This document shows, in pieces, positions 46,780 through 54,745 of a DNA stretch of 64,000 nucleotides (positions are counted from its first letter, which is position 1; every line of letters starts with the position of its first letter). The notes below the pieces were generated by a model. The model worked only from the letters and a program-made list of their open reading frames with translations, was not told where the DNA came from and ran no database searches. This DNA comes from Plenodomus lindquistii (Eukaryota > Ascomycota > Dothideomycetes > Pleosporales > Leptosphaeriaceae), in the NCBI GenBank assembly GCA_025504975.1, contig JANUWI010000004.1:806001-870000 (forward strand), read 5' to 3'. A program made the position numbers and the translations under genes.

Positions 46780-48700
46780 GAAAACACCTTTTTAAAAAGA
46801 AAACGTAATATTTACTTTTTTTAAGGCTATATTATACTTGTGCCTAGATATTATAAAAGTTATAATAGTAATAAAAGTCTAAAGCTAGTATATTAATTTT
46901 TTTTTTAGTAAATTAGAAGTTTTTTAGTCTAGTATTAATAGTTAGTCCGCCTTTTCTACTAACTTATTAATAAACTATATAATATAGATATACTTTATTA
47001 CTACTAAGTATATAGCTCCTTTCTATAGTTAAATTAATATAAAAAGATAATTAAAAATTTAACTCTATTTATAAAAATAATAAAGCACGTAATAGAAAGG
47101 TACCTAGGCGTAGTAATTAAACCTAGTTTTATATAATACCTATTTATTATATTTAGCTAGAAATTTAACTAGAAAAAGTCTAACTATAGAATCTAGGCTT
47201 TAACACTAGAAGAAGTTAATAATATTATTAATAATATAAAGGCAGAAGCTAGAAAGATATAGTTTAGATATATACTAAATACTATATACGTATATTATTC
47301 TCTAATAACTATAGTAGTTTTCTAATATAATTTTACTAATCTAAAAGTACACTTTTATACTTTAACTAGCTAGTATAGCAATTTTAACTTTAATCTAATT
47401 AAAGAAAAATTAGAGATTATTAAAAAGCTAGGTAATATATAGAACGTACTATTAGTATAAATTTAAAAATATAGCGTTTTTAACCTACGCGCACTCCTCT
47501 AGAATAAATATAGCTTTAAAGTAGCTTTTTAAAAAAAATAATATAAAGTTCTAGATAATATTCTTTAGAGTTAAATAGTTATTTTATATATTATAGTAAC
47601 TAGTAGTAGTAAAAGTCTAGCGTTTATACTACTTTTAATATATATAGAATATAGATAAATAATTATTATTATACTACTAGTTACGCTTTATATAGATATT
47701 ATTAAAAATTTTAATAAAATATATATAACTAACTTCTACTTTAGTAGCCTAACTTTTAATAAAATAGCGTAGGTTATATTTACTATACTAAAAGATATAT
47801 TAAAACTAAACTTTATAATAATAGTTAATTAACGCTAAGTACTAGAATAATTAGAGTAGATTATATTAGATAAATTCTACTATATACTATTACTAGACTA
47901 TAAATACTAACTATACCTACTTTATTTTTAAAATATAGTAAAGTTTAGTATATCTATAACACTACTATCTACTACTATACTAGTTAATAATAAAAGTAAA
48001 GTATATTAGCTATTATATATATAGAACTAAGTTTAAATATTCTAAAAGCCTATAACTAGAGTAAATATTAAATATAATATTAAATATATAACAGCGCGCC
48101 TATAAATAAGTATAATAATACTTTAGATAGTAGTATATATAAAAAAATAGTAGATATACTATAACAAAATATTAGTATACTTACTATATACTAAAATAGT
48201 AGAAAAACTAGTAGAAAACCTAGAATATAAAGTATATTATAGAAAAATATTTTTAGAGAAACGTTATGCTATATAATAATAATTTATAGATACTAAAATA
48301 GATATTCTAATAGTAACTATAGCTTTTAATATAGGTGTATATATTAATAATATACGTATAGTAATCTAGTTTAGTAAACTAAATAGACTTATAATATAGG
48401 TATAAAAATTAGAATAAGCTAGCTATAATAATCTACTTTATACTGCCTATATTATTTTTAGACCTAGTATACTAAATTTTATAGATAAACTAGATTATTA
48501 CTATACTATAATATTAAAAGAGTTTCTATAGCTAAATAAATTAGTATATATATATATTATACTAGATAGATATTTTAATAGAAACTATAAAAGAATATAT
48601 TATAATAGAGATAAAGTATAATATATAGTTTATAAAGTATAAAAAGTAAAAACTAATTATATTAAAACTTTAGCATCTATAATATATTAATAATAGGCTA
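46780..48700 (+). pseudogene. RIP-killed telomere-linked RecQ-type helicase
   Basis: Degraded DEAD/RecQ-like helicase reading toward the telomere, with many TAA/TAG codons where CAA/CAG would stand before RIP. Traces: Walker A-like V-T-S-S-S-K-S-L-A-F at about 47,596-47,632, a motif with D-Y-K-Y after an expected DExH box near 47,870, a motif III-like S-I-T-L-L-S-T-T near 47,950, and the motif V region VTIAFNIGVYINNIRIVI at about 48,308-48,363, which parallels the RecQ sequence for ATP-linked strand separation. Telomere-linked helicase genes of this kind are common next to fungal telomeres. Limits are approximate. Confidence 0.7.
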
Positions 48701-49856
48701 CTTTAAAAAGCTATAATAATTCTATATAGCTTTACTAATTATAATTATTTTTTTTATTTACTTTACTTCTATAAAATATAGACTACTATATTATATTGTC
48801 TCTATTTACACAGGCTAGTAACTATAGTAGAAGTAGAAATTATAAACAATTAGTAGTATAGTTACTACTCTAACTTTTAGACTAATTTTAATTCTATATA
48901 GAAAGTTTAGTAAAATATAAATAATAATAATATAAATACCTATTATATATATATTACTAATAGTAATTTAACTCTAAATAGTATAATTTATATTATCTAA
49001 TATAACTCTATCCCTTTAGATTAGTAGTCTAATAGAGAAGAGAATTGCCTAAAATAATAGAAAGTTTAACTTTAGTAAAGAAGTCTAGCTAATAGGACAG
49101 ATAGAGTTAGTAAACCTATTAGAAGCTATTAAAAAAACTAGAGAATTCTAGGCTAATAACTACGTAGCTTATTTTATTAAAAAAAGAAACTAGAACTACG
49201 CTAAAGTAGGGTGCTATAAATATACTAGTAGTTATATAAAAACTATTTATAAAAAAATAAACTAGAATATTAAACTAAAAAGATATTTTTTATATAATAT
49301 GCCTTTTAAACTGTGTATAAAGTAGTAGAACTCTAAAAAATAGCGTATAATAAATAAATAAAATAAGTCTATTTACTATATATATTTACACGTAGTACTA
49401 GATATATAGGTAATATTATAGTTAAACTATAAAAAACTATAAAAGAAGTAGTAGTAATATATATATAATATAATAGAATATAATACTATATTTTAGAACG
49501 TATAGAACTACTAAAACTATTTTTATAATTTAGTACTAATAAGTAAAGGTATATATATATTATAGGTTATAAAGGATATAATCTAGTTTATTTATAAATA
49601 CTTTCTAGATATAGATAAAAAATAGCTTAACCTACTATAAAACAATAAAAATAGTATAAATATATTATAATATAAATATATAATATATTATTCTGTACAC
49701 GTAAATAGGCAGGGTTACTATAGAAAAAAAAAAGGTTTTATTTAAAAAAAACTAGTTATAGCTTCTCTAGGCTAAAACTTCTAGCTTTTTTTTTATAAGC
49801 TATAGTTTACGTAGAGAGTATATAATATATAATTATTTATAACTATTTAAATAAAA
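47758..49856 (+). repeat. 2.1-kb subtelomeric inverted repeat, left arm
   Basis: Near-identical to the reverse complement of 61,901-64,000, with almost the same length (about 2,099 and 2,100 bp). Similarity stops exactly where the left telomere array starts (after AAATAAAA at 49,856), while the right copy continues. It covers the helicase C-terminal half and the downstream 1.1 kb. Confidence 0.85.
49733..49800. repeat. Foldback repeat family member
   Basis: Hairpin-forming motif: AGGTTTTA-type left arm, a GCTTCTCTAGGCTAAAAC right arm, a second arm with CTAGCTTTTTTT. Members of the same style recur near 41,670, 42,765, 54,908, 58,150, 58,790, 60,940 and 61,960. Confidence 0.55.
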
Positions 49857-49857
49857 C

Positions 49858-49951
49858 GGTTAGGGTTAGGGTTAGGGTTAGGGTTAGGGTTAGGGTTAGG
49901 GTTAGGGTTAGGGTTAGGGTTAGGGTTAGGGTTAGGGTTAGGGTTAGGGTT
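49858..49951 (+). repeat. Telomere array (TTAGGG)n, left
   Basis: About 15 perfect TTAGGG units, G-rich strand on plus, so the chromosome end it once capped lies to the right. It is fused directly to AT-rich subtelomeric DNA on the left. Confidence 0.97.
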
Positions 49952-49980
49952 AAAGAGTGACAAAGCCACTGAAGAAGAGT
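49950..49980 (-). mobile_element. 30-nt 3' tip of a second, 5'-truncated PLE insertion
   Basis: TTAAAGAGTGACAAAGCCAC and the next ten bases repeat the 3'-terminal ~30 nt of the full element (starting TTAAAGAGTGACAGAGCC at 49,986) with few differences. It is framed by TTAGGG on both sides, so it looks like an earlier insertion truncated almost completely. Confidence 0.8.
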
Positions 49981-50341
49981 TAGGGTTAAAGAGTGACAGA
50001 GCCACTGAAGAGGAACTCGATTGGATTTTATTCTTTCTGTAAAATGAAGACTCTAAATATCTCTTGTGAGGAGATACTTTTCGTTTCTGGTTGGATCTAC
50101 AGAAAGAAACTCGTCAGGAGCGACAGGAGAGCAGTTTATATACATCGCCTCGGGGGGATTCCCCCGATGAGTCTGCCTTGCCTCCGAGATCAGCGCTGGG
50201 CTTGTCTCAGAATACCGGTTTTACAGTGGGACCGGCGGCAAGCAAAGGATATCGTTCGCTGGGCTTATCTGTAGAGATGTTGGCCCGAGGGGAGCGTGTT
50301 GGTATTCATAGTTCTGGTTAACCGATTAGGGTTAGGGTCAG
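49981..50341 (-). repeat. Pseudo-LTR, 3' copy
   Basis: About 361 bp, repeated at 53,985-54,345 in the same orientation with about four differences (three substitutions, one G more in the run at 50,151-50,156). It ends in telomere-like CCCTAA bases at both edges and contains a hammerhead ribozyme. Confidence 0.93.
50037..50126 (-). ncRNA. Type I hammerhead ribozyme, 3' pseudo-LTR
   Basis: Read by eye on the element's sense strand. Stem I 5' side CTGT + CTC; core CTGACGA (50,117-50,111), matching CUGANGA; stem II GTTTCT/AGAAAC, 6 bp (50,110-50,105 with 50,088-50,083), 16-nt loop; core GAAA (50,082-50,079), with the conserved G-C pair closing stem II; stem III 9 bp (50,079-50,071 with 50,063-50,055, one G-U pair), 7-nt loop CTCACAA; cleavage triplet ending U-A (50,055, 50,054); stem I 3' side GAG(T) and, after an internal loop, ACAG. 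Stem I is the open one, so type I, as in other PLEs. Predicted cut between 50,054 and 50,053. Confidence 0.85.
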
Positions 50342-50884
50342 GGTTAGCGCCTTGGCGCTTGCCCTTCTCCTATTCCGTCTGTTTCCAGAAACCGCAATGG
50401 TCGACCTTAATCGAAATAACACCGAAATGACTTACCAATCTCCTCTCGTTCTTTCCCCAATTGTCCTTCTTCCCCCAACGTCAAAATGGCTGTAAGAGAA
50501 TTGGGCAAATGATCTCCCGACTCTTCGCACAGTACTTTGTGTCTTCGCCGAGGCTACTAGCACGTTTCGTGTGGTACTAAGAAGGGGCAAACCATTTTCC
50601 AGGTTCCTCTCAAAACAACCATGTTGATGCTCCTTGAAGTGTGAAAGCTAGGCATGGTGCGTCGCGATACACAGCAAGGGTCAGGAAAGGTTCCAAATAC
50701 CACTATTCACCCCTATCCATCCCTTCGCAATGCGCTTCAGTATCCGGGTTGCCCCTTCAATATTCACGGCTGACAGGCGAAGAGGTTTCAGGCGGGCTTC
50801 AGGTGGTGTGAGGTTCCTGGAAGGGTGTCAACGGCTTCAAGCATTACGCAGGAAGCAGCGCTCTGGTTTGATAATAGATGGCGC
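50342..50884 (-). other. PLE 3' region between RT stop and pseudo-LTR
   Basis: About 540 bp without an ORF of note, GC-balanced. Probably the 3' untranslated part of the element; no structure was worked out. Confidence 0.6.
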
Positions 50885-53001
50885 TCAGGTCAGAGCTTGA
50901 GGGGGCTGGTAGGGCATTTCTGTGCTTAAGGAAGACACAGATACCGACAAATCCTCGATGTCGATTTCTTCGATTTCCTTGGTAAGGATATTTCGATTTA
51001 CCGCTCGCACAGAGTCCCACATGGACTTTGTACGTTTCTTGGCAACAAGAACATTCGGTGGGTATGGCAGGTCCGTAAGCCCATGACGGAACCATGCTTT
51101 CCTCATGTTCTCCCAGATAGCGGTCGAAGAAACCTGATCCCATACGGGGTTATATTCGGACACGGCAATGATTGCTTTCGTCCTTTCCCTTTTCTCCAGC
51201 CCGGAGCCGGGAAAGTAAGATCGCCATTGGACTTGCCGTGCCCAGGAGTGTAACACCCGATTTGGCCAGCCGCGCGCTCGGAGCCACGACAAAAATGTCG
51301 CCTTCCATGTCAAAAAGTATGACTCCTTATAGCATATTGCGCGGACCCGGCTGAGCTCGCCTTTGATCATCCCCTTCTTGACCGACAGGGGATGGGCGCT
51401 TGCCCATGGGATATATTGGTGGTGGCTAAGCGCCTTGTGATAAGGCGCGAAGCACACCTCCGCCGACTCGGGGTGCGTGTGGAAGCGTACGTCGAGGAAC
51501 GGGAGTTCGTGGGCGGAATGCGTCCATTGGATCGAAAGTCCGGGGACGCGTAATCGATCTAGCGCTTCGTCCGAAGGGTCAAGGGCGAAGATATCATCAA
51601 TGTATCGTCTGTAAAACAGAGATGGTGACGCGTTGATGAATCCTTGTTCGTAGAAGGCCATGAAAAGGTTTGCAAAGACTGGAGCGCACTGTAGCCCCAT
51701 TGGCACTCCGTCTGTCTGACTAACCAAGTATGGTCCGAGCTGAAACAAGGCGCTAAACCAGATTCGTTCGGCAGCGTCTAAAATCCAGTTCCTGGTCTGC
51801 TCATCATACCAGTCGCCGGAAGATAAGATAAGCTGCAGGGCATCACGAAAATACCTCCATTGAATATTCGTGTACATGCCCGTCACATCTCCAGAATGGA
51901 GACGTGGAGAAGTTTCCAATCTCCTATTAAAATCTGCGACTTCTGAACACAGATTCCGACTGCTTTCACATATCCATGGGAAAGATCGTTGAACCGGTAA
52001 GAGAAGGGCGTGCAAAATCCTGGCCAGCGGTCCTAACACATAAGAATGCATAGGGACTATTGGCCGAATCTTCCATGGATTTTTGTGAATCTTTGGGATA
52101 CCATGGAAGACAGGGATTGTCGTATTGGAATACGCTGAACGCCAGAATTTTTGTACCTTTTTTGAAGAAAGGAACGGAAAAACTTCGCCGTTGGGCATCT
52201 TGAGCATTCTACCGTTCAGGTCATTGACGCAACCCGTGAAGAAATCGGTAAAAGCTTCCTTTCCTTGATGCTGAACCTCAAACAGCGGACGGCGCTCCCT
52301 GGGAGGGAGATGCGCTGTTGAAGGTGATGGTAGATCCAAAAAGGCTTGGATTTGTTCCTCGTACCATTCACGAGTGACGACGACAATCCCCAGGTTTTTG
52401 TCGGTGATGAAAGCCAGAAGCTGAGCTTCCGACAGCCATCTTGGCAGGTTTTTTGGATGGACGGTCACATGAAAGAGAGCATCGTCCTTTACATCTCGTC
52501 GGGGTATAGATCGCTCATGGAGCGCATGACGCAGAGTCTTCCTCCCGTCAAGAATACCATCTGCAAACCAGTCGTCGTCAATGCCAGGGTCCCAACCGGA
52601 AGCGAGATACGGGATTGATTTCGCCCAGTCGGGGGTAACGTCATCTTGATCGTTACCTTTTTTCCAAAAATAGGTGAGGAGTCTGGCCTTGCGGCAAAGT
52701 TCCTCGAACCAATCTTCAGCAACCTTTTCCGAATATCGAATAGGGAAGAGGTGTTTCAAGTTTACACTAAGGGTGTACTCGATGTCCGGGGGAAGTCTGA
52801 CACCATCGAGTTTGTGTACACCTGGTTTCCATGACATGAGAGTCTCAAACCAATGAGACGGCCATGTACGCCAGATGTACATGTGTTGTGCAGTGTTACT
52901 TGAGAGTTGGTAGAACTCCAAAGGCAGCTTGCCTGATGCAAAGGGAGCCGGTGCATCTAAGGCTTCTTGGGCTGCCTTCTGGAGGAAGAACCGCGTTTTC
53001 C
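50885..53001 (-). CDS. PLE reverse transcriptase frame (ORF2), expressed by -1 frameshift
   Basis: The -1 frame is open from 53,209 to 50,885 and has no ATG before 52,882, so it is probably made as an ORF1-RT fusion of about 1,026 aa via the slippery site at 53,008-53,002. Counting from the TTG at 52,921 (678 aa): N-terminal region with TDKNLGIVVV (173-182), RT1-2 GIPKIHKNPWKIRPIV (274-289), motif A SGDVTGMYTNI with catalytic Asp345, motif B TDGVPMGLQCAP (403-414), motif C YIDD (440-443), motif D/E ELPFLDVRFH (472-481), then a thumb-like helical part. The protein ends SYQ-type without GIY-YIG or other nuclease signs. All catalytic Asp residues are present, so the enzyme looks intact. Confidence 0.92.
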
Positions 53002-53964
53002 GTTTTTTTGTTGGCGGTTCTTCTTCCCAATTTTGTTGGGATTCTTCTGGTTTTTGGTCTTGGAGGGACCAGCCCCTCTCCGACCTTTTCCCGATTTTTT
53101 CTTGTTGGCTTTGGCCTTGTCTTGGGCAGACTGCCTTTGCCGTTTCGCGATTTCTTTGACGAACACTTCGAGACTTTTGGAGTCCGTTGGCATGACGGCT
53201 GTCCCGTCTCTACGTGCTCTTTTAACTGTGCTAGATTTCTTTGCCCTAAGGCTCATCTGTTTCTGCGCAGTATTCTCTCCAATTGATATGGCTGATTGTA
53301 CCAGGGACAGGGAGCAGGCGGGGTCGAGCAGAATAGCCGAGGCCTCAAAGCTCACCCCTTCCATCTGGGCGATGGGTAACCAGCTTCTGTGTAGTAAATT
53401 CGCCTGCTGTGTCTGGTTGCATAGACCGGTCAGGGATTGCACCTCAAGGTCCTTGATTTCGATCATGCGGGTGAGTGACAGCTTTTTGGCTTCCTTGAGA
53501 GATTCATCGAAATTTCGCGGGATGCTACCGCCGTGTTCAGCAAGCTTGCTGACCTGAATGGACGGAGCACGAAGGGATTTAAGCTCCAGGATAGAGTCGA
53601 AGTTTTCTTTAGCGATGCAATCTCTCCATTCCGCGAGGAGGGAGACTGCAAGCGCTTTCTTGACGTGTGCTTGCACAATGTTGTCAAGATTGACTCGAGT
53701 TCTGTCCTGTGCTACGGCTGGAACGCTAGACACCAGTTGTGCAACGCTGCGCGAGTTGACGATTTTCTTCAGAAAAGCAGAAACGACTTCAAGCCCGAGG
53801 GCCATTCGTCGATTATGCAATTCCGAATTGACGCTGGATTGGGTTTCAACGGGAATGGTTGACGAGTCAACCTCCATATCGTCTTGGCGGGGTGAGGGGC
53901 CCGCCCTGGCGCGGTTCTGCTGTCCTCGTTGAGGAGTGTGTGGTGAAGCGGACATGGTGACCAA
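52957..53964 (-). CDS. PLE ORF1, basic gag-like protein
   Basis: 335 aa, no recognised family. The first ~35 residues are polar and Pro/Gln/Arg-rich; 50-240 is mostly helical (for example ALGLEVVSAFLKKIVNSRSV and FDESLKEAKKLSLTRMIEIK); the last ~100 are extremely Lys/Arg-rich (SAQDKAKANKKKSGKGRRGA and onward), suited to RNA or DNA binding. It starts only 20 nt after the 5' pseudo-LTR and about 95 nt downstream of the predicted hammerhead cut, a short natural leader. A second ATG (residue 4) is an alternative start. By analogy with ORF1 proteins of other retroelements it may package the element RNA; that is inference. Confidence 0.85.
   Translation of the reverse strand: MVTMSASPHTPQRGQQNRARAGPSPRQDDMEVDSSTIPVETQSSVNSELHNRRMALGLEVVSAFLKKIVNSRSVAQLVSSVPAVAQDRTRVNLDNIVQAHVKKALAVSLLAEWRDCIAKENFDSILELKSLRAPSIQVSKLAEHGGSIPRNFDESLKEAKKLSLTRMIEIKDLEVQSLTGLCNQTQQANLLHRSWLPIAQMEGVSFEASAILLDPACSLSLVQSAISIGENTAQKQMSLRAKKSSTVKRARRDGTAVMPTDSKSLEVFVKEIAKRQRQSAQDKAKANKKKSGKGRRGAGPSKTKNQKNPNKIGKKNRQQKNGKRGSSSRRQPKKP
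53002..53008 (-). promoter_or_regulatory. -1 programmed ribosomal frameshift heptamer A_AAA_AAC
   Basis: In ORF1 frame the codons read CAA AAA AAC, so the last A plus AAA AAC forms the classic slippery X_XXY_YYZ heptamer, 45 nt before the ORF1 stop. A one-base slip back enters exactly the RT frame, which stays open. Nine nt downstream GGTTCTT can pair with AAGAA-CC (one bulged G), a possible stimulatory stem. The A-run sits in a Lys-rich stretch, so chance is not excluded. Confidence 0.75.
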
Positions 53965-53984
53965 AAGAGTTGTTGTTGAGGAGG

Positions 53985-54345
53985 GTTAGGGTTAAAGAGT
54001 GACAGAGCCACTGAAGAGGAACTCGATTGGATTTTATTCTTTCTGTAAAATGAAGACTCTAAATATCTCTTGTGAGGAGATACTTTTCGTTTCTTGTTGG
54101 ATCTACAGAAAGAAACTCGTCAGGAGCGACAGGAGAGCAGTTTATATACATCGCCTCGGGGGATTCCCCCGATGAGTCTGCCTTGCCTCCGAGATAAGCG
54201 CTGGGCTTGTCTCAGAATACCGGTTTTACAGTGGGACCGGCGGCAAGCAAAGGATATCGTTCGCTGGGCTTATCTGTAGAGATGTTGGCCCGAGGGGAGC
54301 GTGTTGGTAGTCATAGTTCTGGTTAACCGATTAGGGTTAGGGTCA
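53985..54345 (-). repeat. Pseudo-LTR, 5' copy
   Basis: Direct repeat of 49,981-50,341. The near-identity of the two copies means a recent insertion or copying of one from the other during replication. Its outer edge runs into (TTAGGG)n at 54,346. Confidence 0.93.
54043..54132 (-). ncRNA. Type I hammerhead ribozyme, 5' pseudo-LTR
   Basis: Same 90-nt motif as at 50,037-50,126. The one substitution within it falls in the stem II loop; all core bases and stems are kept. Predicted cut between 54,060 and 54,059. Cutting at both sites would release a 4,006-nt unit RNA. Confidence 0.85.
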
Positions 54346-54380
54346 GAGGGTTAGGGTTAGGGTTAGGGTTAGGGTTAGGG
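54346..54380 (+). repeat. Telomere array (TTAGGG)n, distal to the PLE
   Basis: About five to six TTAGGG units on plus, continuing rightward from the PLE 5' end, as expected if telomerase capped the new element. Confidence 0.95.
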
Positions 54381-54462
54381 AAGAAGCTGTTAGGGAGTTA
54401 TTAGGCCAAGGGGTTAGGTTAGGCTAGCCAGTGGTTGTAATCTCAACCTCCAACTCCTAAAC
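54381..54462. other. Degenerate junction between opposed telomere arrays
   Basis: About 80 bp of imperfect sequence containing GTTAGGGAGTTATTAGGCC, GGGGTTAGGTTAGGCTAGCC and then CCTCCAACTCCTAAACCCC. G-rich telomere-like on the left half, C-rich on the right half, so the polarity switch lies near 54,420-54,440. Confidence 0.8.
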
Positions 54463-54544
54463 CCCAACCCCTAACCCTAACCCTAACCCTAACCCTAACC
54501 CTAACCCTAACCCTAACCCTAACCCTAACCCTAACCCTAACCCA
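54463..54544 (-). repeat. Telomere array (CCCTAA)n, inverted
   Basis: About 13 CCCTAA units on plus, i.e. TTAGGG on minus, capping a chromosome end that extends to the right. Together with the left arrays it forms a head-to-head telomere arrangement. Confidence 0.97.
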
Positions 54545-54659
54545 AAAAGTAAATAGTTATCTACTCTAAATTGTAAAGTACTAATACTATTTCTAATTAG
54601 TAACATTAAAGTATATATACACTATATGTTTTAAATTATATATAAGGGGTTAAAGCACT

Positions 54660-54745
54660 AGAGAAAAAGGGGGGGGGTTTAGTATAGGGGAAGCTTAGCT
54701 TCCTCTACTCTAAACCCCCCCCCCCCCCCTTCTCCCTCTATTATA
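54660..54745. repeat. Hairpin with G-run and C-run arms
   Basis: A run of about eight or nine G followed by TTTAGTATAGGGGAAGCTTAG, then the mirrored GCTTCCTCTACTCTAAA and a run of about 16 C. The two arms pair almost fully around a central AAGCTTAGCTT. Confidence 0.8.

Larger units (their letters stand above)
38770..49856. repeat. RIP-degraded AT-rich subtelomeric block (left)
   Basis: About 11 kb without any usable ORF, starting abruptly after the secreted protein gene. Base composition is extremely AT-rich; CA and TG dinucleotides are nearly absent while TA, CTA and TAG dominate and CG still occurs. That pattern is C-to-T mutation at CpA on both strands, i.e. RIP. Recognisable contents: a TIR element relic (39.24-41.11 kb), a ~925-bp tandem duplication (41.35-43.37 kb), foldback repeats, and a dead helicase (about 46.8-48.7 kb). 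43.4-46.7 kb holds repeat relics I cannot identify. Confidence 0.9.
49981..54345 (-). mobile_element. Complete telomeric Penelope-like element (EN-deficient PLE)
   Basis: GC-balanced, un-RIPed island. In sense (minus) order: 5' pseudo-LTR (54,345-53,985), short leader, ORF1 (53,964-52,957), RT frame (to 50,885), ~540-bp 3' region, 3' pseudo-LTR (50,341-49,981) ending TTTAACCCTAA next to (CCCTAA)n. The RT has PLE hallmarks (DKN, PKIHK, YIDD, LPFLDV) and no GIY-YIG endonuclease follows it. The 3' end abuts the telomere array on its centromeric side, as expected if a TTAGGG 3' overhang primed reverse transcription. Pseudo-LTRs and hammerhead motifs are family traits of PLEs. EN-deficient PLEs at telomeres are known from bdelloid rotifers and basidiomycetes among others; I am not aware of a well-described ascomycete case. 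Confidence 0.92.

Noticed and set aside
38770..49856. AT-rich block as a centromere
   Set aside because: It ends in a telomere array, contains transposon and TLH relics and lies next to subtelomere-type features; a subtelomere explains it better.
50111..50180. Plus-strand CCGATGAGTC as a hammerhead core
   Set aside because: It lacks the CUGANGA match (C for U) and no GAAA or stem arrangement follows; the minus-strand motif fits fully.
49993..50321. Plus-strand ORFs in the pseudo-LTRs (also 54,094-54,279)
   Set aside because: Antisense to the element, different in the two copies because of the G-run indel, and overlapping the ribozyme; shadows.
52762..52956. 64-aa ORF with an ATG right after the ORF1 stop (TAG ATG), as a reinitiation start for the RT
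   Set aside because: That ATG is in the ORF1 frame, not the RT frame, and the small ORF has no RT sequence.
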